Shown here one piece after another: positions 1 through 8,693 of a stretch of 32,013 nucleotides of DNA. Below the pieces are notes generated by a model. It saw nothing but the letters and a program-made list of their open reading frames with translations. It made no database searches and was not told where the DNA came from. Position numbers and translations under genes: made by a program. Source of the stretch: Gammaproteobacteria bacterium (GTDB lineage Bacteria > Pseudomonadota > Gammaproteobacteria > Steroidobacterales > Woeseiaceae); assembly GCA_030425905.1 (NCBI GenBank), contig JAUHZT010000021.1, positions 1 to 32,013 of the forward strand, given 5' to 3'. Each line of letters starts with the position of its first letter. Position 1 is the stretch's first letter.

Positions 1-1
1 G

Positions 2-1021
2 TTTGACGTTGGCGAAGAATTGCCGAGGCATACCAATGGCATGCATTTCGTGGCGCGGGCAGACACCGGCGTTGAGCTGCACAGTGAAGTGTACTATTCG
101 CTGGGTGGCGGGTTTATCGCACGGGCTGACGAGCCGGAGGTGGCGGCGCAGGAAGGGGAGCCGCCCTTCCAGTTCAAGAGTGCAAACACACTGCTCGAAA
201 TTGCGGCCGCCAACGATCTGAGCATCGCGGAGCTCGTGATGGAGAACGAGCGTACCTGGCGCAGTAACGCAGAGATCACCCAGCGCATCGATCGTATCTG
301 GCAGGTTATGGACGAGTGCATCGAGCGAGGCTTGCACGCAGAAGGAGTCTTGCCCGGGCGTATGGCGGTACTGCGGCGTGCGGCGAAATTGCGCAAGCGC
401 CTCGAGCAACGTTCAGAGCCGTCACCGATGGCGGCGACTGAATGGGTGAATGCATTTGCGATTGCGGTCAATGAAGAAAACGCATCGGGTGGTCGAGTGG
501 TGACATCGCCGACCAATGGTGCAGCCGGCATCATCCCGGCGGTTCTCAAGTACTACACGCGCTTCGTGCCTTCAGCGTCGGCTGAAGGGGTACGTACGTT
601 CCTGCTGACAGCCGGTGCGATAGGCATTCTGTACAAGACCAATGCGTCGATCTCGGGTGCTGAGATGGGCTGCCAGGGCGAAGTCGGCGTGGCCTGCTCG
701 ATGGCGGCGGGTGGCCTGGCCGCGGTGCTCGGCGGCAGCAACGACACCATTGAGGAAGCGGCTGAAATTGGCATGGAGCATAACCTTGGCCTGACCTGCG
801 ACCCCATTGGCGGGCTGGTGCAGATCCCGTGCATCGAACGCAATGCGATGGGCGCCGTCAAGGCTATCAACGCTGCCACACTGGCGGCACATGGCGATGG
901 CACGCACAAGGTGTCGCTGGACCAGGTCATTGAAACCATGCGCCAGACGGGTATCGACATGAAGTCGAGCTACAAGGAGACTTCACAGGGCGGACTGGCG
1001 GTTAATGTCACCGAGTGTTGA
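2..1021 (+). CDS. sdaA: L-serine dehydratase (L-serine ammonia-lyase), 5' end missing
   Basis: Converts L-serine to pyruvate and ammonia using an oxygen-sensitive [4Fe-4S] cluster in the cytoplasm. The frame is already open at the left edge, so the start and about the first quarter of the protein lie outside; about 340 of the usual ~455 residues are present. The sequence opens with the LP-H-NGM-F segment followed by YYSLGGGF, typical of the end of the beta domain. The catalytic alpha domain follows, with [12 protein letters not shown], then [17 protein letters not shown] and [18 protein letters not shown], which contain the conserved cluster cysteines. The gene ends at TGA 1019-1021, only 11 bases from the convergent sixA-like gene. 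No clear terminator is seen. The assignment is secure; sdaA versus a paralogue such as sdaB cannot be separated here. Confidence 0.95.
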   Translation, partial: FDVGEELPRHTNGMHFVARADTGVELHSEVYYSLGGGFIARADEPEVAAQEGEPPFQFKSANTLLEIAAANDLSIAELVMENERTWRSNAEITQRIDRIWQVMDECIERGLHAEGVLPGRMAVLRRAAKLRKRLEQRSEPSPMAATEWVNAFAIAVNEENASGGRVVTSPTNGAAGIIPAVLKYYTRFVPSASAEGVRTFLLTAGAIGILYKTNASISGAEMGCQGEVGVACSMAAGGLAAVLGGSNDTIEEAAEIGMEHNLGLTCDPIGGLVQIPCIERNAMGAVKAINAATLAAHGDGTHKVSLDQVIETMRQTGIDMKSSYKETSQGGLAVNVTEC

Positions 1022-1032
1022 TGGTGTGCGCG

Positions 1033-1533
1033 TCAGCGCTTCAATTTGCTTTTCGGGTAGTCGTAAAGGATCAACTCGGTCTTGGGTTGCGTGTACAGGC
1101 TCCAGTCATCCTGCTCAAAGGTGACGCAGACCACGCCGGCAGTCGGCAAGTTGTCAGTCAGGTTCGGTGACAGGTAGTTTGCAAAGTCAGTGAGCCCCGG
1201 GTTGTGACCGACAACCATCAAATTGTTAAAACCGGCGTCCTGGGCGCAGACGATATCGAGAATGCGGTCGAGCGAGGCCAGGTACAGTGCATTTTCGCGC
1301 TGCAGAAATTCCAGTGGGTATGAAAGATTGCGTGCGATTGCACGTGCAGTCGACCATGCACGTACTGCCGGGCTGCTGATAATCAGCGAAGGACGAATGC
1401 CGGCCGCCGTAATACGCTCGGCCATCTCAGGCGCATCGCGTTTGCCGCGCAGGTTGAGCGGCCGCTCCTTGTCGCTCAGCGAATGGTCATCCCAGTTCGA
1501 CTTGGCATGACGCACGATGGTCAGAGTCTTCAT
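1033..1533 (-). CDS. sixA: SixA-like phosphohistidine phosphatase (histidine phosphatase superfamily)
   Basis: A 166-residue single-domain member of the histidine phosphatase family. The N-terminal RHAKSNW motif (catalytic His9) and the later VGHNPGL motif (second active-site His) match SixA, which removes phosphate from phosphohistidine on HPt or PTS proteins. The length fits SixA (~160 aa) and excludes larger phosphoglycerate mutases. The ATG at 1531-1533 lies 10 bases after the sufT stop on the same strand, so it is most likely the last gene of the suf operon. That placement is not expected from any known Fe-S function. The family is sure; the exact substrate is not. Confidence 0.85.
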   Translation of the reverse strand: MKTLTIVRHAKSNWDDHSLSDKERPLNLRGKRDAPEMAERITAAGIRPSLIISSPAVRAWSTARAIARNLSYPLEFLQRENALYLASLDRILDIVCAQDAGFNNLMVVGHNPGLTDFANYLSPNLTDNLPTAGVVCVTFEQDDWSLYTQPKTELILYDYPKSKLKR

Positions 1534-1543
1534 ACAGTGGCAG

Positions 1544-2095
1544 CTACATGAGTCCGGTTTGCAGTCTCGCTTCGTCCGACATCATAGACTGGTTCCAGGG
1601 AGGATCAAATACGAGTTCCACCCGGACATCCGTAACGGTAGGAATTACTGCGATTTTTTCCTGCGCGTCAGCGACCAGAACTTCACCCATGCCACAGCCC
1701 GGTGCTGTCAGCGTCATGTCGATGCTGACTGTGCGCTCGCCGTTGCCGATAGAGCGCACTTCGCATCGATAGATCAGCCCCAGGTCAACGATATTGACGG
1801 GTATCTCGGGGTCATAGCAGGTCTTGAGTTGCTTCCAGATAACCGCCTCGATATCGGCGTCTGTCGGGTCGTCCGGTACCTCTGGCGGCGGAGTGGGTTC
1901 CTTGCCCAATGCATCGGCATCCGCGCCGGCAATGCGAAACAGGTTGCCTTCGATGTAAACCGTAAAGCTGCCGCCCAGTGCCTGTGTGATAAAGCCTGTC
2001 GTTCCCTCGCGCAGTTTGAGCTCCTCGCCAGCGGGGATGATGACGGCCCTGACGTCACGTGCCAGGGTGACGGGCTCATTGGTGTGTCCAAACAT
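1544..2095 (-). CDS. sufT: SufT, putative Fe-S cluster assembly factor (DUF59/MIP18 family)
   Basis: A 183-residue protein. The N-terminal ~75 residues form a small SufT-specific beta-rich part (IPAGEELKLREGTTGFITQ and an ALGGSFTVYIEG segment). A proline-rich linker follows, and then a DUF59/MIP18 domain from about residue 85, with YDPEIPVNIVDLGLIY, the conserved cysteine in TAPGCGMG, and VELVFDPPW. SufT helps mature Fe-S proteins, probably in cluster transfer. Its start is 8 bases downstream of the sufU stop, inside the suf operon, which supports the assignment. The domain order and operon position leave little doubt about the family; the biochemical role is known only in outline. Confidence 0.92.
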   Translation of the reverse strand: MFGHTNEPVTLARDVRAVIIPAGEELKLREGTTGFITQALGGSFTVYIEGNLFRIAGADADALGKEPTPPPEVPDDPTDADIEAVIWKQLKTCYDPEIPVNIVDLGLIYRCEVRSIGNGERTVSIDMTLTAPGCGMGEVLVADAQEKIAVIPTVTDVRVELVFDPPWNQSMMSDEARLQTGLM

Positions 2096-2103
2096 GGTCC
2101 TGC

Positions 2104-2571
2104 TTACTCCGTCTTTGTAGCGGTGGTGTCGTTATTGATCGCACATCGCAAGGCATGCCATGCAAGTGTTGCGCACTTGACCCGTGACGGGAATTCCCGC
2201 ACACCTTGCAACGCATTCAGCTTGTCATGCGCAATGCTCTCTTGCTCGCCAGCCAGGCTGGCGGTGACCTGATCGAACCAGGCCATGGCAGCTTTGCTGT
2301 GCAAACCGATGATCGTATCGGTCATCAGCGACGCGGAGGCAAGCGAAATGGCGCAGCCCGTACCTTCAAATGCGGCGTCGTTGATGACACCGTTGGTGTC
2401 GATCTGCAGATACAAGTGCAGCTTGTCTCCGCACAGTGGATTAATGCCCTCGGCTGTATGGGTTGCAGTGTCCAGGGCACCAAAATGTCGAGGTGTGCGA
2501 GCATGGTCAACGATCAGTTCGCGATACAACTCGCGAAGCTCGTCAGTGTTCATGCTCGCCACCGTGTTCAT
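2104..2571 (-). CDS. sufU: SufU, Fe-S assembly NifU-like protein
   Basis: SufU accepts sulfur from the desulfurase SufS, through a Zn-bound site in well-studied Gram-positive enzymes, and passes it to the SufBCD scaffold. The 155 residues contain the expected ligands: Cys and Asp in PLCGD, Cys in GTGCAISLAS and Cys in RVKCATLAWHAL. I chose the ATG at 2569-2571 because it overlaps the sufS stop as ATGA, like two other junctions of this operon. A second in-frame ATG (MNTDEL) six codons later is possible, and a longer upstream frame is unlikely. There is no sufA or sufE in the operon, so SufU is the likely partner of SufS. Confidence 0.93.
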   Translation of the reverse strand: MNTVASMNTDELRELYRELIVDHARTPRHFGALDTATHTAEGINPLCGDKLHLYLQIDTNGVINDAAFEGTGCAISLASASLMTDTIIGLHSKAAMAWFDQVTASLAGEQESIAHDKLNALQGVREFPSRVKCATLAWHALRCAINNDTTATKTE

Positions 2572-3809
2572 GCAAAAACAGCCGCTGCCTTGCGTATTGC
2601 CGCGCAAAGTCTGTCGACGTCGTCACGGCTGTTATAAAGCGCGAGCGAAGCTCTTGCGGTGCCGGGCAGCTTGAAGAAGTCCATCACGGGCATGGCACAG
2701 TGGTGTCCGGTGCGAATCGCGATGCCCTGATGATCAAGGATGGTACCCAGATCATGCGGATGGATATCGCCCAGCATGAAAGACTGCACACTGGCTTTGT
2801 GTTCTGCCGTGCCAATCAGGCGCAGGTCATCAACCGCGCTCAACTGCTGCATGAGGTAGTCGAGCAGCGTGGCCTCATGTGCTGCGATGCGGTCCATGCT
2901 GATGCCCTCAAGGTAGTCGACTGCTGCGCCCAAGCCAATTACCCCCGCAATGTTCGGTGTGCCGGCCTCGAACTTGTAGGGCAGTTCGTTAAACACGGTG
3001 CCGTCGAAGCGCACTTCCAGGATCATGTCACCGCCGCCTTGCCAGGGTGGCATGTCATCCAGAAGGGCCTCTTTGCCGAACAACACGCCGGTGCCGGTCG
3101 GACCCAGCATTTTGTGGCCGGAGAACGCATAAAAGTCGCAACCGAGCTCCTGCACATCCACGGCCATGTGCGGCACCGCCTGTGCGCCGTCTACAAGCAC
3201 GGGAATATCGCGCTCCCTGGCCAGGGAGATAATCTTCCTGAGCGGATTGATCGTACCCAGCGCATTCGACACGTGGCCGATGGCCAGCATCTTCACGTCG
3301 TCGGTCAACAATTGCTCAAGCGCGTCAAGTTCCAGCTGACCGCGGGAATCAATCGGGGCGACGAGCATCTCGGCGCCTGTTTGCTCGCACACGAACTGCC
3401 ACGGCACAATGTTCGAGTGATGCTCCAGGTGCGTGATCAGTACTTTGTCGCCGGGTTTCAGCCGTGGTCGGCAAAAGCTTTGAGCGACAAGGTTGATAGA
3501 CTCGGTAGTGCCACTGGTCAGTACTATTTCGCTGCGGCTACGCGCATTGATAAAACCTTGCAGTTTGTCACGCGCCCCTTCATAGGCTTCTGTCGCCCGG
3601 TGGCTGAGCGTGTGTACGCCCCGATGAACATTTGCATGGTCGTGTTGCTGGTAGCGCGCGACGGTATCAATGACGGACTTGGGCTGCTGTGCGGACGCAG
3701 CGCTGTCGAGATAGACAAGTTCATGCCCGTGAATCTCCTGCAGCAACGCAGGAAAATCGTCGCGCAGATTCAGCTCAGCACCCGAATTCGAAGCTTGTAC
3801 CTGACTCAT
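2568..3809 (-). CDS. sufS: SufS, PLP-dependent cysteine desulfurase (group II)
   Basis: Removes sulfur from L-cysteine, leaving a persulfide on the enzyme that feeds Fe-S cluster assembly. The 413 residues match the family length. Visible landmarks are LDSAASAQQP near the N-terminus, TSGTTESINLVA (PLP phosphate binding), THLEHHSNIVPW, SGHKMLGPTGTGVL with the PLP-binding lysine, and RTGHHCA with the catalytic cysteine near the C-terminus. The short active-site loop places it in the SufS/CsdA group rather than the IscS group. Its ATG overlaps the sufD stop by four bases, and its stop overlaps sufU by four bases, indicating translational coupling. Confidence 0.97.
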   Translation of the reverse strand: MSQVQASNSGAELNLRDDFPALLQEIHGHELVYLDSAASAQQPKSVIDTVARYQQHDHANVHRGVHTLSHRATEAYEGARDKLQGFINARSRSEIVLTSGTTESINLVAQSFCRPRLKPGDKVLITHLEHHSNIVPWQFVCEQTGAEMLVAPIDSRGQLELDALEQLLTDDVKMLAIGHVSNALGTINPLRKIISLARERDIPVLVDGAQAVPHMAVDVQELGCDFYAFSGHKMLGPTGTGVLFGKEALLDDMPPWQGGGDMILEVRFDGTVFNELPYKFEAGTPNIAGVIGLGAAVDYLEGISMDRIAAHEATLLDYLMQQLSAVDDLRLIGTAEHKASVQSFMLGDIHPHDLGTILDHQGIAIRTGHHCAMPVMDFFKLPGTARASLALYNSRDDVDRLCAAIRKAAAVFA

Positions 3810-5080
3810 GATTGTCTTCCGTCATCGATCGTACGCAGTCGCTCCTCAACCTGTCCGCCAAGAAACTCATGTGCCTCGCTAATCGGCGACGTGTTAACGA
3901 TTGTTGCGGCGAATGCGCGGGTCAGGATGCGTTTCGCATCTGGCTTGCTGATGCCGCGGGCACGCAGATAGAACAGGGCGCGTTCGTCGAGTTGTCCCAC
4001 GGTGGTGCCATGTGCGCACTTGACGTCGTCAGCATCAATTTCGAGTTCTGGCTTGGCGTCAATCTCGGCGGCGTCAGAAAGCAGCAGATTGTGGTTTGCT
4101 TGCGTTGCGTCCGTCCCATCGGCGCCCTTGTGCACAATAGCCTTGCCATTCCAGACGGCGCGGCAGTGCCCACTCAGCACCCCGCGGTATTCCTGTTGCG
4201 AAATCGCGGGGCCAACGAGGTGATCGACTTTTGTGTGGTTGTCGACGTGCTGACCGTCGGCCACGATGTACAGGCCATTGAATCTGGCAGTGGCATTTCG
4301 ACCCTGAATAGCGACGTTCAGATCGTTGCGGGTCAGCCTGCCACCCAGATCGAAGCTGCCGTGATGCAGGCTGCTGTCGCGTTTGAGGCTGACGTTCAGC
4401 CGTGCCGTCTGGCTATGGTTTGTTGCGCGGTCCTGCAGTCGCAGGTATTCGCAAACAGCGCCTTCCGCGAGATCAAGGTGCAATACGCAGTTCGAGTAGT
4501 GTTGAGCAGGGCCCGATGAGACATGTGCTTCGACGATGCGCGCGTTCGCGTTGCGTTCCAGCGAGATGTTCACACGCGCGTGCGTACTCGCTACGGCGTT
4601 CTCAACCGTATCGATAAACAACAGGCCGAGTGGTTTGTCAGGTGCAAATTCTGCGCATATATCGAGCTTCAGCCCGTCTCTGAGCAATGCGAGGTTCAGG
4701 TCGGCCAGCGGCTCGTCGATAGCCAGGTCTGTTTTCTGCAGTGAGCCGGATTGAACACCGGGAATATTAGTGCCCGGGGAATGCTGTTCGAGTACTTTTC
4801 CGTTGGCGATCACGATCCAGTGCGCATCGAGATTCGCCTGCGTTTGGCGCAGCAGATCTTCATCGATAGCGGCGGGCGCGGACGCCACCTGCAGAGACTG
4901 CTGGCTGATCTCAATAACGTTGCTGAGGTCAGTGTACTTCCAGTCTTCGTCGCGCACGGTTGGAAAGCCACGCGCAACGAACAGGTTTGCCGCGTCGCGG
5001 CGGCTGGCAGTCAGGCTATCTACCGGAAGATCACGCACGGCCTGCAACAGTGCTTCATGGTTGAACGCTGGCTCGCTCAT
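3806..5080 (-). CDS. sufD: SufD, Fe-S cluster scaffold complex subunit
   Basis: SufD partners SufB and the ATPase SufC in the SufBC2D scaffold that builds Fe-S clusters. The 424-residue product (E. coli SufD 423) has the characteristic DEDWKYTDL segment near residue 50. It then has the beta-helix core, with HHGSFDLGG, LYIVADGQHVDNHT and the GHCRAVWNGKAIV strand. The C-terminal ends with DDVKCAHGTTVGQLDERALFYLRARGI and an FAATIV helix region. The start at ATG 5080 is chosen because it overlaps the sufC stop as ATGA; an eight-residue longer form is open but unlikely. The 3' end overlaps sufS by four bases. Confidence 0.96.
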   Translation of the reverse strand: MSEPAFNHEALLQAVRDLPVDSLTASRRDAANLFVARGFPTVRDEDWKYTDLSNVIEISQQSLQVASAPAAIDEDLLRQTQANLDAHWIVIANGKVLEQHSPGTNIPGVQSGSLQKTDLAIDEPLADLNLALLRDGLKLDICAEFAPDKPLGLLFIDTVENAVASTHARVNISLERNANARIVEAHVSSGPAQHYSNCVLHLDLAEGAVCEYLRLQDRATNHSQTARLNVSLKRDSSLHHGSFDLGGRLTRNDLNVAIQGRNATARFNGLYIVADGQHVDNHTKVDHLVGPAISQQEYRGVLSGHCRAVWNGKAIVHKGADGTDATQANHNLLLSDAAEIDAKPELEIDADDVKCAHGTTVGQLDERALFYLRARGISKPDAKRILTRAFAATIVNTSPISEAHEFLGGQVEERLRTIDDGRQS

Positions 5081-5829
5081 GCGTTCGCGGCCTCGCGTAC
5101 CCATTCGTAACCTTTCTTCTCCAGTTCAAGCGCGAGCGACTTGTCGCCCGAACGAATGATGCGACCGGCGGAGAGCACATGTACGAAGTCTGGTTCGATG
5201 TAGTCGAGCAGACGCTGATAATGGGTAACCAGAATAATGGCCCGGTCCGGACTGCGCAGGGCGTTGACGCCGTTTGCAACCGCCTTGAGTGCGTCGATAT
5301 CGAGGCCCGAGTCTGTTTCATCAAGAATGGCCAGGTCCGGTTCGAGCATGGCCATTTGCAGGATTTCATTACGCTTCTTTTCGCCGCCTGAGAATCCTTC
5401 ATTGACGCCGCGATTCAGAAATTTCGGGTCCATTTCCAGCAAGGCCATTTTCTCGCGCGCCAGTTTCAGGAATTCAAAGGCATCGATCTCGTCGAGCCCC
5501 TGGTGCTGGCGCTTGGCATTGACCGCCGCTTTGAGCAGGTAGGCATTATTGACACCCGGGATCTCGACCGGGTACTGGAAGCCGAGAAAAATACCTTCGC
5601 GCGCGCGTTCCTCGGGGGCCAGCTCCAGCAAGTCCTTGCCTTTGAACTGCACCGAGCCGCCGGTTACTTCGTAGTCCTCGTGTCCGGCAACCACCTGCGC
5701 AAGCGTACTCTTGCCGGAGCCGTTCGGACCCATGATGGCGTGGACTTCACCGGCCTTCACATTGAGCGTCAGGCCACGAAGAATTTCGGTCTCGCCGATG
5801 CGAGCCTGGAGGTCTTTAATGTCTAGCAT
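5077..5829 (-). CDS. sufC: SufC, Fe-S assembly ABC-type ATPase
   Basis: Cytosolic ABC ATPase of the SufBC2D complex. The 250 residues carry Walker A (GPNGSGKSTL), a Q-loop region (FLGFQYPVEIPGV), the SufC-type signature FSGGEKKRNEI, Walker B with the family-specific LAILDETDSGLDIDALK, and the switch histidine in ILVTHYQRLL. No membrane partner is nearby, and the gene sits between sufB and sufD, so a transport role is ruled out by context. The start is 9 bases after the sufB stop, and the stop overlaps the sufD start. Confidence 0.97.
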   Translation of the reverse strand: MLDIKDLQARIGETEILRGLTLNVKAGEVHAIMGPNGSGKSTLAQVVAGHEDYEVTGGSVQFKGKDLLELAPEERAREGIFLGFQYPVEIPGVNNAYLLKAAVNAKRQHQGLDEIDAFEFLKLAREKMALLEMDPKFLNRGVNEGFSGGEKKRNEILQMAMLEPDLAILDETDSGLDIDALKAVANGVNALRSPDRAIILVTHYQRLLDYIEPDFVHVLSAGRIIRSGDKSLALELEKKGYEWVREAANA

Positions 5830-5838
5830 GTGCTTTCC

Positions 5839-7287
5839 TTAACCGACGGCGCCTTCGAGGCTGACGTTGAGTAACGCCTGCGCTTCCACGGCGAATTCCA
5901 TGGGTAATTCGTTAAATACTTCTTTGCAAAAACCGTTCACGATCATGTTGACGGCGTCTTCTTCAGAGATGCCGCGTTGCCGGCAATAGAACAACTGGTC
6001 GGCCGAAATCTTCGACGTCGTTGCTTCGTGCTCAATGCGCGCACTCGGATTCTTGATCTCCATGTACGGAAAGGTATGGGCGCCACACTCTTTGCCAATC
6101 AGCAAAGAGTCGCACTGGGTGTGATTGCGTGCGCCCTGGGCTTGCGGCATGACGCGTACGAGGCCGCGATAAGCATTTTGCGCGTGTCCCGCCGATATAC
6201 CTTTTGAAACGATAGTGCTGCGCGTATTACGGCCAATGTGGATCATCTTGGTACCGGTGTCGGCCTGCTGGTAATTATTGGCAACGGCCACCGAGTAGAA
6301 CTCGCCAACGGAGTTGTTGCCGCGCAGAATACAGCTCGGGTATTTCCACGTGATCGCCGAGCCTGTTTCAACCTGCGTCCAGGAAATCTTGGAATTGGCA
6401 CCGCGGCAGTCACCGCGCTTGGTCACAAAGTTGTAAATGCCGCCAACACCGTTCTCGTCACCGGGGTACCAGTTTTGCACCGTGGAGTACTTGATCTCGG
6501 CATCCTTTAGCGCCACTAGCTCAACGACGGCCGCGTGTAGCTGGTTTTCGTCTCGCATCGGCGCCGTACAGCCTTCTAGGTAACTCACGTGACTGCCTTC
6601 GTCCGCGACGATCAGCGTGCGTTCGAACTGCCCGGTATTCGCCGCGTTAATGCGGAAATAGGTAGATAGCTCCATCGGGCAGCGCACGCCCTTTGGAATA
6701 TAGACAAACGATCCATCACTGAAGACCGCGGAGTTCAGGGCTGCGAAAAAATTGTCGCGCTGCGGCACGACCGTGCCGAGGTACTTCCGCACGAGTTCGG
6801 GGTGATTCTTGACGGCTTCGGAAAACGAGCAAAAGATGACACCGGCTTCCGACAGCTTTTTCTTGAACGTGGTTGCTACCGACACACTGTCGAACACGGC
6901 ATCGACCGCAACGCCCGCAAGCCTGGCTCGTTCGTGCAACGGAATGCCGAGCTTGTCATAGGTTTCGAGCAATTTCGGGTCTACTTCGTCCAGGCTCTTC
7001 GGTCGGTCCTTATCGGACTTGGGTGCCGAGTAGTAGGAAATGGAGTTGTAGTCGATGCGCGGGTAGTGCACGTGTGCCCATTCGGGCTCGACCATCTCCA
7101 GCCATTGCCGGTAGGCACGCAGGCGCCACTCGAGCATGAATTCGGGCTCTTCCTTAAGCGCTGAGATTGCGCGCACGACATCTTCGTTGAGCCCCGGGGG
7201 TAAACCCTCGCTGGCGATGTCGGTAACGAAACCGTGCGCATAGCGCCGGTTTACGAGTTCTTCAATGTTTTCAGATTCAGTAGACAC
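5839..7287 (-). CDS. sufB: SufB, Fe-S cluster scaffold subunit
   Basis: Main scaffold on which the nascent Fe-S cluster is assembled. From the chosen GTG (7285-7287) the product has 482 residues and begins with [19 protein letters not shown], as SufB proteins usually do. A TTG ten codons upstream is also open but would extend into the regulator gene. The GTG lies one base after the regulator stop (TGA-C-GTG). Landmarks are [18 protein letters not shown]-like sequence near residue 75, [35 protein letters not shown] and, near the C-terminus, [21 protein letters not shown] with the conserved cysteine. It is the first structural gene after the regulator. Confidence 0.96.
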   Translation of the reverse strand: MSTESENIEELVNRRYAHGFVTDIASEGLPPGLNEDVVRAISALKEEPEFMLEWRLRAYRQWLEMVEPEWAHVHYPRIDYNSISYYSAPKSDKDRPKSLDEVDPKLLETYDKLGIPLHERARLAGVAVDAVFDSVSVATTFKKKLSEAGVIFCSFSEAVKNHPELVRKYLGTVVPQRDNFFAALNSAVFSDGSFVYIPKGVRCPMELSTYFRINAANTGQFERTLIVADEGSHVSYLEGCTAPMRDENQLHAAVVELVALKDAEIKYSTVQNWYPGDENGVGGIYNFVTKRGDCRGANSKISWTQVETGSAITWKYPSCILRGNNSVGEFYSVAVANNYQQADTGTKMIHIGRNTRSTIVSKGISAGHAQNAYRGLVRVMPQAQGARNHTQCDSLLIGKECGAHTFPYMEIKNPSARIEHEATTSKISADQLFYCRQRGISEEDAVNMIVNGFCKEVFNELPMEFAVEAQALLNVSLEGAVG

Positions 7288-7288
7288 G

Positions 7289-7768
7289 TCAGGATTTCTT
7301 CTGGGGTCGGTTTTCAATAGTTACAGGCACGCCGGCAAAGCTGAACCGCGGAGCGCGATGGCCGGTGTCGGAATGGAGGAGATCCTGCAGGCTCACCTCG
7401 TCGAGCGCCTGGCGAATGGCGACGTTAATACGTTGCCAGGCACCGCCGACGTTGCACACGCCTTCGTGTTCACAGTGGCTGTCGAGCGAGCTGCATTCGG
7501 TAATCGAAACGGGACCTTCGAGCGCATCGATGACATCGGCTGCTGTAATCTGGCAGGCTGCGCGGGATAGCTGGTAGCCGCCACCTGCGCCGCGGGTTGA
7601 CTGCACCAGGTCGGCGCGCGCCAGCGATTTCAGTAGCTTGCTGACGGTGGGCAAGGCTATCCCGGTGGCCTCGGCGACATCGGTGGCGCTGACCACGCGT
7701 GCATCGGCCGCCGCGAGGTGCGCCAGCACGACGGTGCCATAGTCGGTCAACTTGCTGATTCTGAGCAC
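7289..7768 (-). CDS. SUF-system Rrf2-family Fe-S regulator (IscR/SufR-like)
   Basis: Transcription regulator that probably senses Fe-S status and controls the suf operon it heads. The 159 residues have an N-terminal winged helix ([19 protein letters not shown], with [21 protein letters not shown] as the recognition region and [12 protein letters not shown] as the wing). A three-cysteine cluster-binding segment follows, in [15 protein letters not shown]. The start is a GTG at 7766-7768, with GGAG nine bases upstream. The protein matches the SUF-linked subgroup of Rrf2 regulators rather than E. coli IscR itself. A matching palindromic operator lies 25 bases upstream of its start, so autoregulation is likely. 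Confidence 0.92.
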   Translation of the reverse strand: MLRISKLTDYGTVVLAHLAAADARVVSATDVAEATGIALPTVSKLLKSLARADLVQSTRGAGGGYQLSRAACQITAADVIDALEGPVSITECSSLDSHCEHEGVCNVGGAWQRINVAIRQALDEVSLQDLLHSDTGHRAPRFSFAGVPVTIENRPQKKS

Positions 7769-7792
7769 GAAGTGGCTCCAGATCCAAATAAA

Positions 7793-7807
7793 GGACTATT
7801 TTAGTCC
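7793..7807. promoter_or_regulatory. Predicted IscR/Rrf2-type operator between suf and mla operons
   Basis: A perfect inverted repeat, GGACTA-TTT-TAGTCC. Its core GACT-ATTTT-AGTC fits the centre of the published type 1 IscR consensus (GACT-RWWWY-AGTC) exactly; the outer arms fit poorly. On the minus strand the palindrome contains TAAAAT, a good -10 element for the regulator-suf promoter, so binding there would block transcription. The adjacent regulator gene belongs to the matching protein family. The site also lies 66 bases upstream of the divergent mlaF start, so it could affect both operons. Confidence 0.7.
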
Positions 7808-7872
7808 TATTTAAACCGGGAGGCCAGACCTTGTGCGGTTTTCGCAAAGTCTCTGCTATGCTACGCCCCGCA

Positions 7873-8688
7873 ATGAGCCAGCCAAACGACAATATCATCG
7901 AGATTCGGAACCTGTGTTTCTCGCGCGGTTCGCGCGCGATATTCAAAGGGCTGAATATCAATATCAAACGCGGTGAAGTCACTGCCGTTATGGGGCCCAG
8001 TGGCACCGGCAAGACGACCCTGTTGCGCCTGATAACGCGCCAGCTACGGCCGGATTCAGGGCAGATTCTGGTGGACGGCGTGGATATCGCGACGCTCAAC
8101 AAGAAACAGCTCTACCAGCTCCGCAAACGCTTCGGCATGCTGTTCCAGAACGGCGCCTTGCTGACCGACCTGAGTGTCTTCGAAAATGTCGCCTTCCCGC
8201 TGCGCGAGCATACCGAGCTTTCAAACCGGCTGATCCGGCATGTGGTGTTGACCAAGCTGCACGCGGTCGGCTTGCGCGGTGCGGCGGACATGATGCCGGC
8301 CGAGCTCTCGGGCGGCATGGCACGTCGCGTGGCGCTGGCCCGTGCGATGGTCACCGACCCGGATATCCTCATTTACGACGAGCCCTTCGTGGGGCTTGAT
8401 CCTATTTCGATGGGGGTTATCGTACGCCTCGTGCGCCGCATGAACGATGCACTCGGTATATCGAGCATTCTCGTCAGTCATGATGTGGACGAGATATCGA
8501 CGGTGTCCGATTGCAGTTACCTGATCTCCGACGGCAAAGTGGCTGCGTCGGGAAGCCCGGACGAGCTCAATCGCGCCAGTTCCGAACTCGTACGCCAGTT
8601 CATGCATGGCATGGCCGACGGTCCGGTCGCCTTCCACTTTCAGGCACCTGACTATGCGGAGCAACTCCTCGGTCGGGACGCCGAGTAA
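7873..8688 (+). CDS. mlaF: MlaF, phospholipid ABC transporter ATP-binding protein
   Basis: ATPase of the MlaFEDB inner-membrane complex that moves phospholipids between the outer and inner membranes. The 271-residue product (E. coli 269) has Walker A GPSGTGKTTLL, a Q-loop in FGMLFQNGALLTDLSV, the signature ELSGGMARRVALARA, Walker B DILIYDEPFVGLDP and the switch His in ILVSHDVDEI. I use ATG 7873 (MSQPNDN), which gives the usual length; ATG 7858 and a TTG at 7831 are also in frame, but 7858 overlaps a possible extended -10 (TGCTATGCT). It is the first gene of mlaFEDCB, with a five-base gap to mlaE. Confidence 0.94.
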   Translation: MSQPNDNIIEIRNLCFSRGSRAIFKGLNINIKRGEVTAVMGPSGTGKTTLLRLITRQLRPDSGQILVDGVDIATLNKKQLYQLRKRFGMLFQNGALLTDLSVFENVAFPLREHTELSNRLIRHVVLTKLHAVGLRGAADMMPAELSGGMARRVALARAMVTDPDILIYDEPFVGLDPISMGVIVRLVRRMNDALGISSILVSHDVDEISTVSDCSYLISDGKVAASGSPDELNRASSELVRQFMHGMADGPVAFHFQAPDYAEQLLGRDAE

Positions 8689-8693
8689 GTTTT

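Noticed and set aside
2463-3971. A 502-codon open frame on the plus strand across sufU, sufS and the end of sufD
   Set aside because: It is antisense to well-supported suf genes in a GC-rich region, has no domain I recognise and no start signal. It is a by-product of codon use on the other strand.
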